Of a stretch of 64,000 nt of DNA, positions 1 to 8,470 are shown in pieces. A program made the position numbers and the translations under genes. The stretch is from the NCBI GenBank assembly GCA_030145325.1, contig JAQYVW010000003.1, positions 1 through 64,000 on the forward strand, read 5' to 3'. The DNA is from Desulfurivibrionaceae bacterium. Its GTDB lineage: Bacteria > Desulfobacterota > Desulfobulbia > Desulfobulbales > UBA5123. Positions within the stretch are counted from its first letter, which is position 1, and every line of letters starts with the position of its first letter. The notes under the pieces were generated by a model, which had not been told where the DNA came from, made no database searches, and saw only the letters and a program-made list of their open reading frames with translations.

Positions 1-2
1 AG

Positions 3-68
3 GCTGAGTTTAGTCATAGTATTTGCCCTGGTTGTTTGGCTGAACATTATCCTGAGATCAAAACATAA
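3..68 (+). CDS. 3' end of a CDS, probably a PAS/histidine kinase-type signalling protein (partial)
   Basis: Frame 3 reads AEFSHSICPGCLAEHYPEIKT* ; the SHSICPxCxxxxYPE tail is typical of the C-terminus of PAS/sensor proteins. Truncated by the window edge. Confidence 0.45.
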   Translation, partial: AEFSHSICPGCLAEHYPEIKT

Positions 69-238
69 AAAATGTAACCTTTCTCAGCGTTTCCTTCATA
101 ACTTCTGCTGCATACTTCAAGATTTCCGTCCTTCCGCATTTTCGCCTTGTTGACTTCGCTATCGTATCCTCTGCCAGCATATTATTGACTCTGTAGTCAA
201 TTTCAGCCCCTCTTTGATTTGAGTAGGTTGAATAAAAA

Positions 239-273
239 AACCGAAGTCGCCGGATAATTACGGCGACTTCGGT
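239..273 (-). terminator. Rho-independent terminator of the rhodanese/cytochrome operon
   Basis: ACCGAAGTCGCCG-n-CGGCGACTTCGGT perfect hairpin followed on the minus strand by a T-run. Confidence 0.8.
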
Positions 274-335
274 AGTTGTACATTGATGCTAGTCAGCTTG
301 CCGACGATTTTGCTGTCGCCAAGGCTGTTTTGCTC

Positions 336-1280
336 TTACTTCATGAATCCCCAAGCAAACTGCTCCAATTTGACCTTCTTGTTTGGAGCGGCTTCCAGAA
401 TGGATCCGTCGTAAACCTTGACATTTGTATAACCCAACAGGTCGTGGAGAACAAAATAACCCATTGCGGCTTGCAGGCCATGGTTGCTGTAGGTGATGAT
501 TTCGGCGTTCTTATTAGCCGGGATACCAACTCCAGCGGCCATCTGGCTCAGAACCTTGGTGTCCTTCATGAAAGCAGGAGACATCTCGATACCTGCATTG
601 GACATGTAGTTTGCTGGCCACGTCCGAGCGTTGGGCAGATGACCATAACGCTTGATGTGGCTTTTCTTCTCATGTCCGAAGAACTCGGTGGAGACCCGGT
701 CGTCAAGAAAGACCGTTTTTGAGCCGATTTTTTTCTGTACCTCAGCCATGGTCGCAACCTTGCTATTGTCAAGCTTGGCTGTGAAATTACCGGCATTCAC
801 GGGAGTGACTGCCTTTTTTGAAACAGCTTTGTCTGCCTGCTCCCAAGCGGCGAAACCACCATCAAGGATGGCTACGTCGTTGTGACCAAGTACTTGCAGG
901 GTCCACAGGGCACGGGCACTCCGAGCGGTATCCATGGCGGTGATTCCTTCGTCATAAACAATGATTTTGGAATTGTTGTTAACACCGTAACCACGAAGCA
1001 TTGTTACCAGAGCGTCGGTTTTAGGCATCATGAAGCCGACAAACTGGTCATTCATGGTTTGCCAAGGGCCGAAGGCTTTGACCGCCCCCGGGATATGGTT
1101 TTTTTCGTAATGGGTGAAGTCGCCAACAGCTAGAACCACCACATTGCTCTTGTTGAGGTTCTTAGCCATCCAGTCAATACTGACCAGTGACTTGCTGCCC
1201 GCCAGGGCCGACCCCGCCGTGGTGGCGAGGATCATCACAGCGGTTAATACTACCGCCAGTTTAGCCTTACAGGTGTTCAT
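336..1280 (-). CDS. Exported rhodanese-family (two-domain sulfurtransferase-like) protein, catalytic Cys replaced by Ser
   Basis: Start MNTCKAKLAVV preceded by AGGAGGAAC; Sec signal peptide ending AGSALA; two rhodanese-like domains; C-terminal domain reads IITYSNHGLQAAMG where the paralogue has VYCNSSQFAGLG. Confidence 0.8.
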   Translation of the reverse strand: MNTCKAKLAVVLTAVMILATTAGSALAGSKSLVSIDWMAKNLNKSNVVVLAVGDFTHYEKNHIPGAVKAFGPWQTMNDQFVGFMMPKTDALVTMLRGYGVNNNSKIIVYDEGITAMDTARSARALWTLQVLGHNDVAILDGGFAAWEQADKAVSKKAVTPVNAGNFTAKLDNSKVATMAEVQKKIGSKTVFLDDRVSTEFFGHEKKSHIKRYGHLPNARTWPANYMSNAGIEMSPAFMKDTKVLSQMAAGVGIPANKNAEIITYSNHGLQAAMGYFVLHDLLGYTNVKVYDGSILEAAPNKKVKLEQFAWGFMK

Positions 1281-1312
1281 TATTGTTCCTCCTGAATAGT
1301 GAAGAGAGTCTT

Positions 1313-2287
1313 CTACTTGCTCACAAAGCCCCATGAGTATTTAGCCATGGGCAGGTCTTCGTCCGCTGCGTACTCAAGCATTGAGCCGTCGTAAACGCTT
1401 ACATTCTTGTACCCCAAGACATCATGAAGCACAAAGTAGCCCAATCCAGCGAACTGGGAGGAATTACAGTAAACAATGATGTTTTCACTCTTGCTCCAAG
1501 ACCAGGGCAGTCCAACACCCTTGGCCATGGCTTTCAGATCATCCTTGTCCAGCACATAGGCCGGAGCACGGTTGATACCGCCATGGGTCATAAAGTCGGC
1601 GGGCCAGGCAAGTGATCCGGGGATATGGCCGAATCGCTCAACATCACCACGCTTCTTGAAACCAAAATGCTGGTCAGTGTTCCGCACGTCCAAGAGGATC
1701 GCGGTTTTGTTCTTGCTGCTGTTGGTGACGTCCTTGAGGCTTGCCACTTTGCTGTTATCCGGTTTGGCGACAAAATCACCAGGTGCTGGATTGGCAGGTT
1801 TTTCACCGGTTTTGGCGCTGACGAGCACTCGACCCTCAAAGGTCCATTTGGTGAAGCCACCGTTCAGGTATGAAACGTTCTTGTGACCCATGGCTTCCAT
1901 GATCCAAACAGCAGAAGTGCCCTTGGTGGCGTCACTGGTCGTGTTGCCGTGATCGTAGATGACCACATGTGAAGAAGCGTTGACTCCTAATTTTTGCAGG
2001 AGTGTAGTCATCGCTGCCGGTGAAGGCATCAGGTGACAATCGCGATCCTCGTTCATCGGTTCCCATTGTCCGTAGGGAAGGCTGACGGCACCGGGAAGGT
2101 GGCCGACGCTATAGTTAACAGCAGTTCTGACGTCAATGAGCACAAGCCCCTTGGCGTTCAGGTTTTTGGCCATCCAGTCGGTGGTGACCAGTGGAGCGGC
2201 GTTGGCCGCGGATGGCGTTGAGACGGCAAAGCCGATCAGCGCCGCCAACAGTATATACATTATAAAACCTAACGGTCTCCTGTTCAT
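1313..2287 (-). CDS. Exported rhodanese-family sulfurtransferase with candidate catalytic Cys
   Basis: MNRRPLGFIMYILLAALIGFAVSTPSAANAAP signal peptide; two rhodanese domains; IIVYCNSSQF active-site loop in the C-terminal domain. RBS AAAAGGAGTACTTCC. Confidence 0.85.
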   Translation of the reverse strand: MNRRPLGFIMYILLAALIGFAVSTPSAANAAPLVTTDWMAKNLNAKGLVLIDVRTAVNYSVGHLPGAVSLPYGQWEPMNEDRDCHLMPSPAAMTTLLQKLGVNASSHVVIYDHGNTTSDATKGTSAVWIMEAMGHKNVSYLNGGFTKWTFEGRVLVSAKTGEKPANPAPGDFVAKPDNSKVASLKDVTNSSKNKTAILLDVRNTDQHFGFKKRGDVERFGHIPGSLAWPADFMTHGGINRAPAYVLDKDDLKAMAKGVGLPWSWSKSENIIVYCNSSQFAGLGYFVLHDVLGYKNVSVYDGSMLEYAADEDLPMAKYSWGFVSK

Positions 2288-2344
2288 GGAAGTACTCCTT
2301 TTAGTCCTCATTGTCTCAATTTCCATTGTCATCCCCAAAGTCTA

Positions 2345-3706
2345 TTACTTTTTAACCGGGGCAGGAATCTTATTGAAGATAATCTTCTGGTTGGCCTTGG
2401 GATCTTCTGGCACCAGATCGGTTTTCGTCAGGAAGAGTTCCTTTTGTCCGTGACATGCGTTACAGGATTGGTTCTGCTTGGTCTTACGCTGGATGCTGTG
2501 AACCGAAGCGGAGTTCCAGGTAGGCAACGCGTCATAGTTGGCAATGAGGTCTTTTGGACCAGGGCTTCCGGTCAATACGGCCTGGAAGTAGGTCAACGAG
2601 GCCAGGGAGTCTTTCTTCGCCGGAGTGTGGCGAACCAGATTGTACTTGTATGGGTTGTTGGGGGTGATATCGATGTTCTTGCCGATCTTGAAGGTAACAA
2701 GCGGATCGGACGGGAAGATCACCTTAATCTTGCCAGCTTCCTTGATATCAAGGGAGACGTGACAGTTGGCACAGTTAAAGTACTCGTTAGCATGGCAAAC
2801 CGCGCAGGCCAAGGTGCCATCTGGATGGGCATTATGCATGGCGATTCTGGATTTGCCGGATTTGGCAGCATCGGGATGACAACTTTCGCAACGAGCGGTT
2901 TCGGTGTCATAATAACGTTTGCTGTCGGCTGGTTTGGTACCGTGAAGCTGATTAGCGGTATGGCAATCAGCACAGACCATCTGTAGCTTCTCGTAATGAA
3001 CATCGGCAGTGGCGCCGAGCAGACCCCGATATTCGCCGCCGAAACGGGAACCATGGCAAGCATAACAGGTCTTCTCCATGGGTGGAGTCTTCAGAAAGCG
3101 ATGCCGGTCTAGCAGGCCACCTTTGGCTACTTCCGGCCAGGCGACATGACAGCTGCCGCAAGAGGCATGGCAGTCGTTACAGTCAAGTTTCCAGGCTGCA
3201 GGCAACAGGGTGTCACCCATTTTGTGTGGTTGGGTGATGGTGCCGACGATATCAAGGATGCCAGTCAGTTTGTAATGCATGGCATTCTTGTAAGAGGCGG
3301 CTGTATCTTCATGACATTCAGCGCAGACGCCGCCGCCACCCTCATCCGAGGGATCTTTGGTCATGTCTTTATGTGCTTCGTCCTTATCGCCGACGTTATG
3401 TCCTTTGTGGCAATTTACACAACCGATCTGGCCGTGCTCGGATTCAACGAAGTCTTTTGCTACACCGTACGTATCCCGGCCCCTCACCTGAGGGGCAGAA
3501 ACGCCTCAACCGGCGATCCCGGCCGAACTACTGGCGGCTGCGGCGCCGAAGGCGTCCATTTGGTCAAGGTCGGTGTGACACTTGATACACTCACTGCTGG
3601 ATGCTGCTTCTGCCTGGGCGGAAACCGTTCCGGCGATGCCGAACGTACACGCCAACCCAAGCAAAGCTGCACTGGTCAGAGTGAGTTTCTTTTTGCCAAT
3701 CATCAT
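2345..3706 (-). CDS. Secreted 11-heme c-type cytochrome with an in-frame UGA (predicted selenocysteine) at 3506-3508
   Basis: ORF 3506..3706 (signal peptide plus CIKCH) and ORF 2345..3487 (CVNCH, CAECH, CNDCH, CGSCH, CYACH, CADCH, CESCH, CAVCH, CANCH, CNACH) are in the same frame, separated by one TGA and 6 sense codons. SECIS-like hairpin follows immediately. RBS AAGGAGGAACAG before ATGATG. Confidence 0.75.
3479..3496 (-). promoter_or_regulatory. Candidate bacterial SECIS element
   Basis: RNA: UGA-GGCGUUUCU-GCCCCUC[AGGU]GAGGGGC. Perfect 7-bp stem, AGGU loop, 16 nt between the UGA and the loop. This resembles E. coli fdhF, which has 17 nt and an AGGUCU loop. Confidence 0.75.
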
Positions 3707-4308
3707 CTCTGTTCCTCCTTAAAGGTTTTGAGAAATTTGAAATCCAGTATCGTCTCCGTCGGTGCTGGATTCCTGCCATGTTACGTTAGTACTTCTGTTC
3801 ATCACCCGACCCCGTTTTGTGGACGCGGTAGGGGTTTGAGTGGTTGTTAGGTCAATCTGGCCAAGAAGATTCGGTGCACCTCCTTGTTTCAGGTTGAAAC
3901 AAAAAAAGAGAGAATTTATCGTCAATGTTATCAAGCATTTAATGTATCGTCGAAATAGATAACTAGTTTTTAAAAGAGCTTTTAGTTTCTACCACCAATG
4001 GGTGAAGGGCGCCTGTGGCAAATTGTCGCAGCTGGTGATTTTTTATAAAGTTCGGGGGGACATGATGCAGTACTTGGGTTGTTTTTTTGACTGTAGGGAT
4101 GGGGATATTTTTTAACAGAGGAATGGGGTAATAATTCACAGAGATTGTATTCTTGTTGAAAATTGCTCCCCTATATAATGATAAGGGTATCAATGGCGCA
4201 AGACTTCATGATTTCCCTAAGTACATTGAAATTTCAACGAGAGCCTATTACCCGTTAGGTGTTGCAGCCGGATCGTAGGGGGAATGTAAAATATGTCATG
4301 GGAGTGGG

Positions 4309-4983
4309 TCAGGCGTGATAGAAACGGCCACTGGGTAATTCCACGGCGGTGAGTAAATTACCGTAAACGGCGCCGGTGTCGATGCCGATTCTGGTGGGGG
4401 TAACCAGAGGGGTCGCGAAAGGGGTATGACCGAAAATTACCAATTTGCCAAAATCATGTTCTTCACTGAGAAAAATATCCCTAACCCAGCAAAAGGTGTC
4501 CTGATCCTGTTCGGACAAGAGGCGGTGGGGTTGCAGGCCGGCATGGACGAAGATATAGTGCTCTGTTTGCCAGATGGGCAAAAGATTATCGAGAAAATCG
4601 CGATGGGGGGCAGGCAAAAAGGAAAGGCTACGCAGGTCGGCAACGTTTTCACGGCCGTAACTGCTCATGGTCTCTTCTGCCCCGTTGCGGCGCATTACCT
4701 CCAGCAGATTGCGGTCACCATGACGATGGTACTCAAAGAGCATCAATTCATGATTGCCCATTAGGGTTATAGTCTGCGGGTTTTTCTGCTGGAGTTGGCA
4801 AAGATATTCCACTACTTGTCGTGACTGGCTACCCCGGCCAATATAATCACCGAGAAAAACCAAGGTGTCGCGTTCCGGTTCATATGGTAGGCGATCAAGC
4901 AGGGTGATGAGTTTGTCGAAACATCCGTGGATATCGCCGATGGCGAAGATTCGGTTTTCGGGGTGGGGGGCAGTGAGCGACAT
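4309..4983 (-). CDS. Serine/threonine protein phosphatase / ApaH-like metallophosphoesterase
   Basis: FAIGDIHGCFDKL, FLGDYIGRG, GNHE, GHTPF metallophosphoesterase motifs. Confidence 0.88.
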   Translation of the reverse strand: MSLTAPHPENRIFAIGDIHGCFDKLITLLDRLPYEPERDTLVFLGDYIGRGSQSRQVVEYLCQLQQKNPQTITLMGNHELMLFEYHRHGDRNLLEVMRRNGAEETMSSYGRENVADLRSLSFLPAPHRDFLDNLLPIWQTEHYIFVHAGLQPHRLLSEQDQDTFCWVRDIFLSEEHDFGKLVIFGHTPFATPLVTPTRIGIDTGAVYGNLLTAVELPSGRFYHA

Positions 4984-5065
4984 GTTTATTTCCGGGTGAA
5001 AATATTTTGAGACGGAAGGATGCCCTTCAGATTACGTCACTTGCCGGAAAAGCTCAAGAAATTGT

Positions 5066-5932
5066 CTACTTGGTGCTTAAGTTATCGTAGCCCACTCGGT
5101 TCAGGATATCGCCGAACCGTTCCTTACCTTGAAATTGGGCCATGAAGAGTTTGAGGCATTCTTTTATCACCGTTAAGGCCTGCTTTGCTGAAAAAATGCC
5201 GGGTAGTTGCAGGCCAAGTTGCGGGTGGCGACCGAGTTTGCCGCCCAGAAGAATCCGGTAGCCATGTTTACCTGCCACCAAGGTGTTGGTGGGGCAATCG
5301 CGGTGACAGTGACCGCAGTAGAGGCATTTGTTGAAATCAATAACCGGCCCACGGGCAGTGAGGGTGACTGCTTCCTCGCGGCAGCTATCGACGCAACTGT
5401 TGCACTGACTGCATGGCTCGTCAGTTATGGAGGGCGGGCTTGCACCCAGAAGGCCGACGTCAACAATCTGTGGTCGTGAGCATCCATTGGGACAGTCGGA
5501 GATTGAGATGCGGAACTCATGGTGCATCTTTAGTGGCCCCTTGACCTTTGTTTGCAGAAATCTTTTGAGATCAAGGGCGTTGAGGTGTTCTTCGATGCGA
5601 GCAGCAAGACCGTCGTCGTCACCGATGCGGTTGGGACAGCCGGAAGGGCCGAAACAGTTGTCCACCTGGTACCCCTTGACCTCGGCTTCCATGTTGCCTA
5701 AGTAGCGGGCTTGGGCGCTGTGTAGATGGGCGATCGATACCTTGTTGCTGCCGCTTTTACGTGCTTCCGCCTCTACTTTTTTTCGTACTCGTGAGCGAAC
5801 AAAAAAAGGCACCTTGCCAATGGCCGCGCTTGCGTCTTCACTCCATTCCATGCCCAAAACCTCCATTGTTAAGCAAAAGTTTCCAAGATGAAGATAGCAA
5901 AGCGGTTCTCGGCGCGCCTTGACCCAGGTCAA
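5066..5932 (-). CDS. 4Fe-4S nitrite/sulfite reductase-like protein with ferredoxin domain
   Basis: DCPNGCSRP siroheme/4Fe-4S motif and two ferredoxin clusters CSQCNSCVDSC and CLYCGHCHRDCP. The start may be internal. Confidence 0.82.
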   Translation of the reverse strand: MTWVKARREPLCYLHLGNFCLTMEVLGMEWSEDASAAIGKVPFFVRSRVRKKVEAEARKSGSNKVSIAHLHSAQARYLGNMEAEVKGYQVDNCFGPSGCPNRIGDDDGLAARIEEHLNALDLKRFLQTKVKGPLKMHHEFRISISDCPNGCSRPQIVDVGLLGASPPSITDEPCSQCNSCVDSCREEAVTLTARGPVIDFNKCLYCGHCHRDCPTNTLVAGKHGYRILLGGKLGRHPQLGLQLPGIFSAKQALTVIKECLKLFMAQFQGKERFGDILNRVGYDNLSTK

Positions 5933-5946
5933 GGAAGAGGAAATCC

Positions 5947-7317
5947 TCAGCCCGGCGAGGGGGTGGTGCGAAGCACATCTTTAAAGAGGTGCAGTTCTCG
6001 TTTGGCGGTGGATTCCCAGGTGTAAAGTTCCTTGGTTCTGGGGATCCCGTTTGCAGAAAATTCCTCCCAGATCGGGCGGTTGGCGATGATCTTTTTGCAG
6101 CTGTCGGCTATGGACTTGGTGTCTCGGGGTTCAACCAATAGCCCACAATGACAGTTTTTTAGAATCTCCACTGGGCCGCCGTTATTGGTCGCCACCACCG
6201 GCACCCCGGTTGCCGCCGCCTCGATAACCGTGATGCCGAAGGGCTCATGGAAGGCAGGGTTGACAAATACGCCTTGGTTTTCGTAAACGATTCGGTATAT
6301 TTCGCCGCCCTCGGTTTTATATTCAAGATGTTTGACAATACAAACCTTGTTCTCAAGAGCATGGTTCTTGATGATCTCCTCCATCTCGTCCATGAGGATT
6401 TGTTCGTTATCGCCCATCTTGCCGAGACTGCCGGTGACCAGCACCAGGTTGGCCATTTGCTGGAGTTCTTGGTCAAAGGCAAAGGCCTTGACCAGGCCGA
6501 TTAGGTTTTTGCGATAATCCAAGCGGCTAATGGTGAAGACCATTGGTTTTTGCGGCTCATCTAATTCTTCGTTAAAGAGATTAAGCAATCGCTGCCGGGC
6601 TGTTTCATCCCATTCGGTGCGACCAGTGATGCCGGGAGGATAAAATTTATTGAGATTAACGCCGGGGGTAATGACATTAAAGCGGCTGTCGTTGACATCG
6701 ACATCGTACATATTGTACTGCTCCAGCCGTTCTTCATCGGTGCTCACCACAATGGCGGCAGCGTTGTTGATCCCCTCCTGTTCGGCCATAAATCGTTCGC
6801 TGAAGTGGTACACCTTATCCATCTTGGGGAAATCGCCGTTCTTGATCCCCAGTCTGCTCATCTTTGGTTTGCCCAGGGAGTGGCCGGTATGAACTTGAGG
6901 AATAGACAACTCTTTGGAAAGCCGAGCGCAGACCAGGCCGGAATCGGCATAGTTGCTGTGCAGGATGTCCGGTTTTCGATCTGTTTGGTCAATGTACTTC
7001 TTGCAGTTATCGGTGAACTCGTCTAGGTGGGGCCAGAGATCCACCTTCATGATGTAGCCAGCTGGGCCACATTCAATGCGCACGATGTCAACTCCATCCG
7101 CTACCGGTTCGATTAGGTCGGAATAGCCTGGGTAATCAGCATCAACGATGCGCCGGACGATGATGTCAACTTTGTCCACCTCCGGCAACTTGGCTAGTTC
7201 TATGGCCAGATAGCGGACATAGAGGATCTGGCCGCCGGTATCCTCGTCGCGGCCCAGTTCAAGGTTGTCGGCCCGAAACAAGCCGTGCATGCTGTGCATC
7301 TGAATGTATAAACCCAA
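5947..7317 (-). CDS. Sucrose-phosphate synthase-type glycosyltransferase (GT4)
   Basis: N-terminus MHGLFRADNLELGRDEDTGGQILYVRYLAIEL; C-terminal EPFGITVIEAAATGVPVVATNNGGP is the GT-B donor site. Confidence 0.85.
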   Translation of the reverse strand: MGLYIQMHSMHGLFRADNLELGRDEDTGGQILYVRYLAIELAKLPEVDKVDIIVRRIVDADYPGYSDLIEPVADGVDIVRIECGPAGYIMKVDLWPHLDEFTDNCKKYIDQTDRKPDILHSNYADSGLVCARLSKELSIPQVHTGHSLGKPKMSRLGIKNGDFPKMDKVYHFSERFMAEQEGINNAAAIVVSTDEERLEQYNMYDVDVNDSRFNVITPGVNLNKFYPPGITGRTEWDETARQRLLNLFNEELDEPQKPMVFTISRLDYRKNLIGLVKAFAFDQELQQMANLVLVTGSLGKMGDNEQILMDEMEEIIKNHALENKVCIVKHLEYKTEGGEIYRIVYENQGVFVNPAFHEPFGITVIEAAATGVPVVATNNGGPVEILKNCHCGLLVEPRDTKSIADSCKKIIANRPIWEEFSANGIPRTKELYTWESTAKRELHLFKDVLRTTPSPG

Positions 7318-7322
7318 AGCGA

Positions 7323-8267
7323 TTAACCTCCCGTGAATAGATTAAAGTGCTCGCACCCCTCCATAACCCCTTGTACAAAGCGTTTCGAGGCAAAAAATAT
7401 GTGTTCCTCTATTTTCTTGTCGCGGGCCTGCTGCCGAACCTCATCCTTAACCGACTCCGCTGTGTTGCTAACGATGATGGCGTTAAAGCCGCTGACAAAG
7501 GCGAGCAGGTCGTTACCGGAGTCACCGGCGTAAACGACCATTTCCTTTGCCAGGGTCAACTTCCGGTAGAGGTAGTGGAGGGCGTAGTCTTTGGCGGCAA
7601 TGCGGGGCAGGACATCGATCAGGCCGAGATCCTGGTGCGAATCGACACTGTAAATGACGTTGGCGATTATCTGCTGGTGGGCAAGCCGGGCGTGGATAGC
7701 GGCCAGGGTTGCTTCTGTATCATGGTGGCGGTGAAGGTAGTAGCTCTGCTTGAATTCCTTTTGCTTTGCCGTTTCCTGGGGTTCCAAATTGGGTAAACCA
7801 GCCAGGATTACGGCGATATCAGCGCCGGTGTGGTCATGCCAGGATTTTTGTAATTCGGCGCGATACTCATCATCACGTTGCCAAAGGCCTTGATCATCAC
7901 GGAAGTAGATGGTGGTGCCCACATCGCAGACAAAGATGTCGGGGAGGGGAAGGTCGTGCTGGTGTACCCCGGCAACTCCCAATTCAAGATGGCGACCGGT
8001 GACGTAGGCCAGAGCCACCTGCGGGTTCTCAGCCATTAGCTGTCCGAATTGGGCGATTTCGGCATTTCGCTCTGCTCCCGTTGTCAGGGGAATGACGGTG
8101 CCATCCATGTCACTGGCGAGAAGCGCAGTTTTTTGCATATGATTACCCCGAACCAATCTATTGATACTGCTGATTACCACCGAATATCCACTTCTTCCCC
8201 GTAAATAATAACAGAAGTGAGGGAAATTTTCATCCGCGCGGATGATTTGATTGGTGAGGTTGTTCAT
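7323..8267 (-). CDS. HAD-family hydrolase, sucrose-phosphate phosphatase-like
   Basis: LLASDMDGTVIPL (motif I) and VYAGDSGNDLLAF (motif IV); adjacent to the sucrose-phosphate synthase-like gene. Likely starts internally at MQKTALLASDMDG. Confidence 0.82.
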   Translation of the reverse strand: MNNLTNQIIRADENFPHFCYYLRGRSGYSVVISSINRLVRGNHMQKTALLASDMDGTVIPLTTGAERNAEIAQFGQLMAENPQVALAYVTGRHLELGVAGVHQHDLPLPDIFVCDVGTTIYFRDDQGLWQRDDEYRAELQKSWHDHTGADIAVILAGLPNLEPQETAKQKEFKQSYYLHRHHDTEATLAAIHARLAHQQIIANVIYSVDSHQDLGLIDVLPRIAAKDYALHYLYRKLTLAKEMVVYAGDSGNDLLAFVSGFNAIIVSNTAESVKDEVRQQARDKKIEEHIFFASKRFVQGVMEGCEHFNLFTGG

Positions 8268-8423
8268 CCCTAGGGGGTGGGGAGGCTTGAATGTTAATCG
8301 GTATTTCTGGGGGCAGGTGGGCTGAACGAAGTTTGTTGGTTGGTGCCGTGGTTATTGGGAGCCCTTCCGCGGAGGCTAATGGATAACAACCAGTCACCCG
8401 GGAAACCTGGTCTGGAGAAGATT

Positions 8424-8450
8424 AGGCAGGCCTTAGGTGAAGGCCTGCCT
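8424..8450 (-). terminator. Strong hairpin downstream of the MltB-like gene (possible terminator)
   Basis: AGGCAGGCCTT-AGGTG-AAGGCCTGCCT perfect 11-bp stem; no clear T-tract. Confidence 0.45.
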
Positions 8451-8470
8451 TGCGGATTATTTAAAAATGC

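Noticed and set aside
2345-3487. Independent cytochrome starting at GTG 3487
   Set aside because: The GTG lies inside the hairpin, has no obvious RBS and the product would lack a signal peptide. The recoding model explains more, although a simple nonsense mutation cannot be excluded.
3484-3672. Alternative-frame ORF bridging the cytochrome TGA (programmed frameshift idea)
   Set aside because: The upstream and downstream cytochrome parts are in the same frame, so no frameshift is needed. The bridging frame lacks heme motifs.
3719-4193. Small minus-strand ORFs 3719..3934 and 3963..4193
   Set aside because: No recognisable domains; the first overlaps the structured leader.
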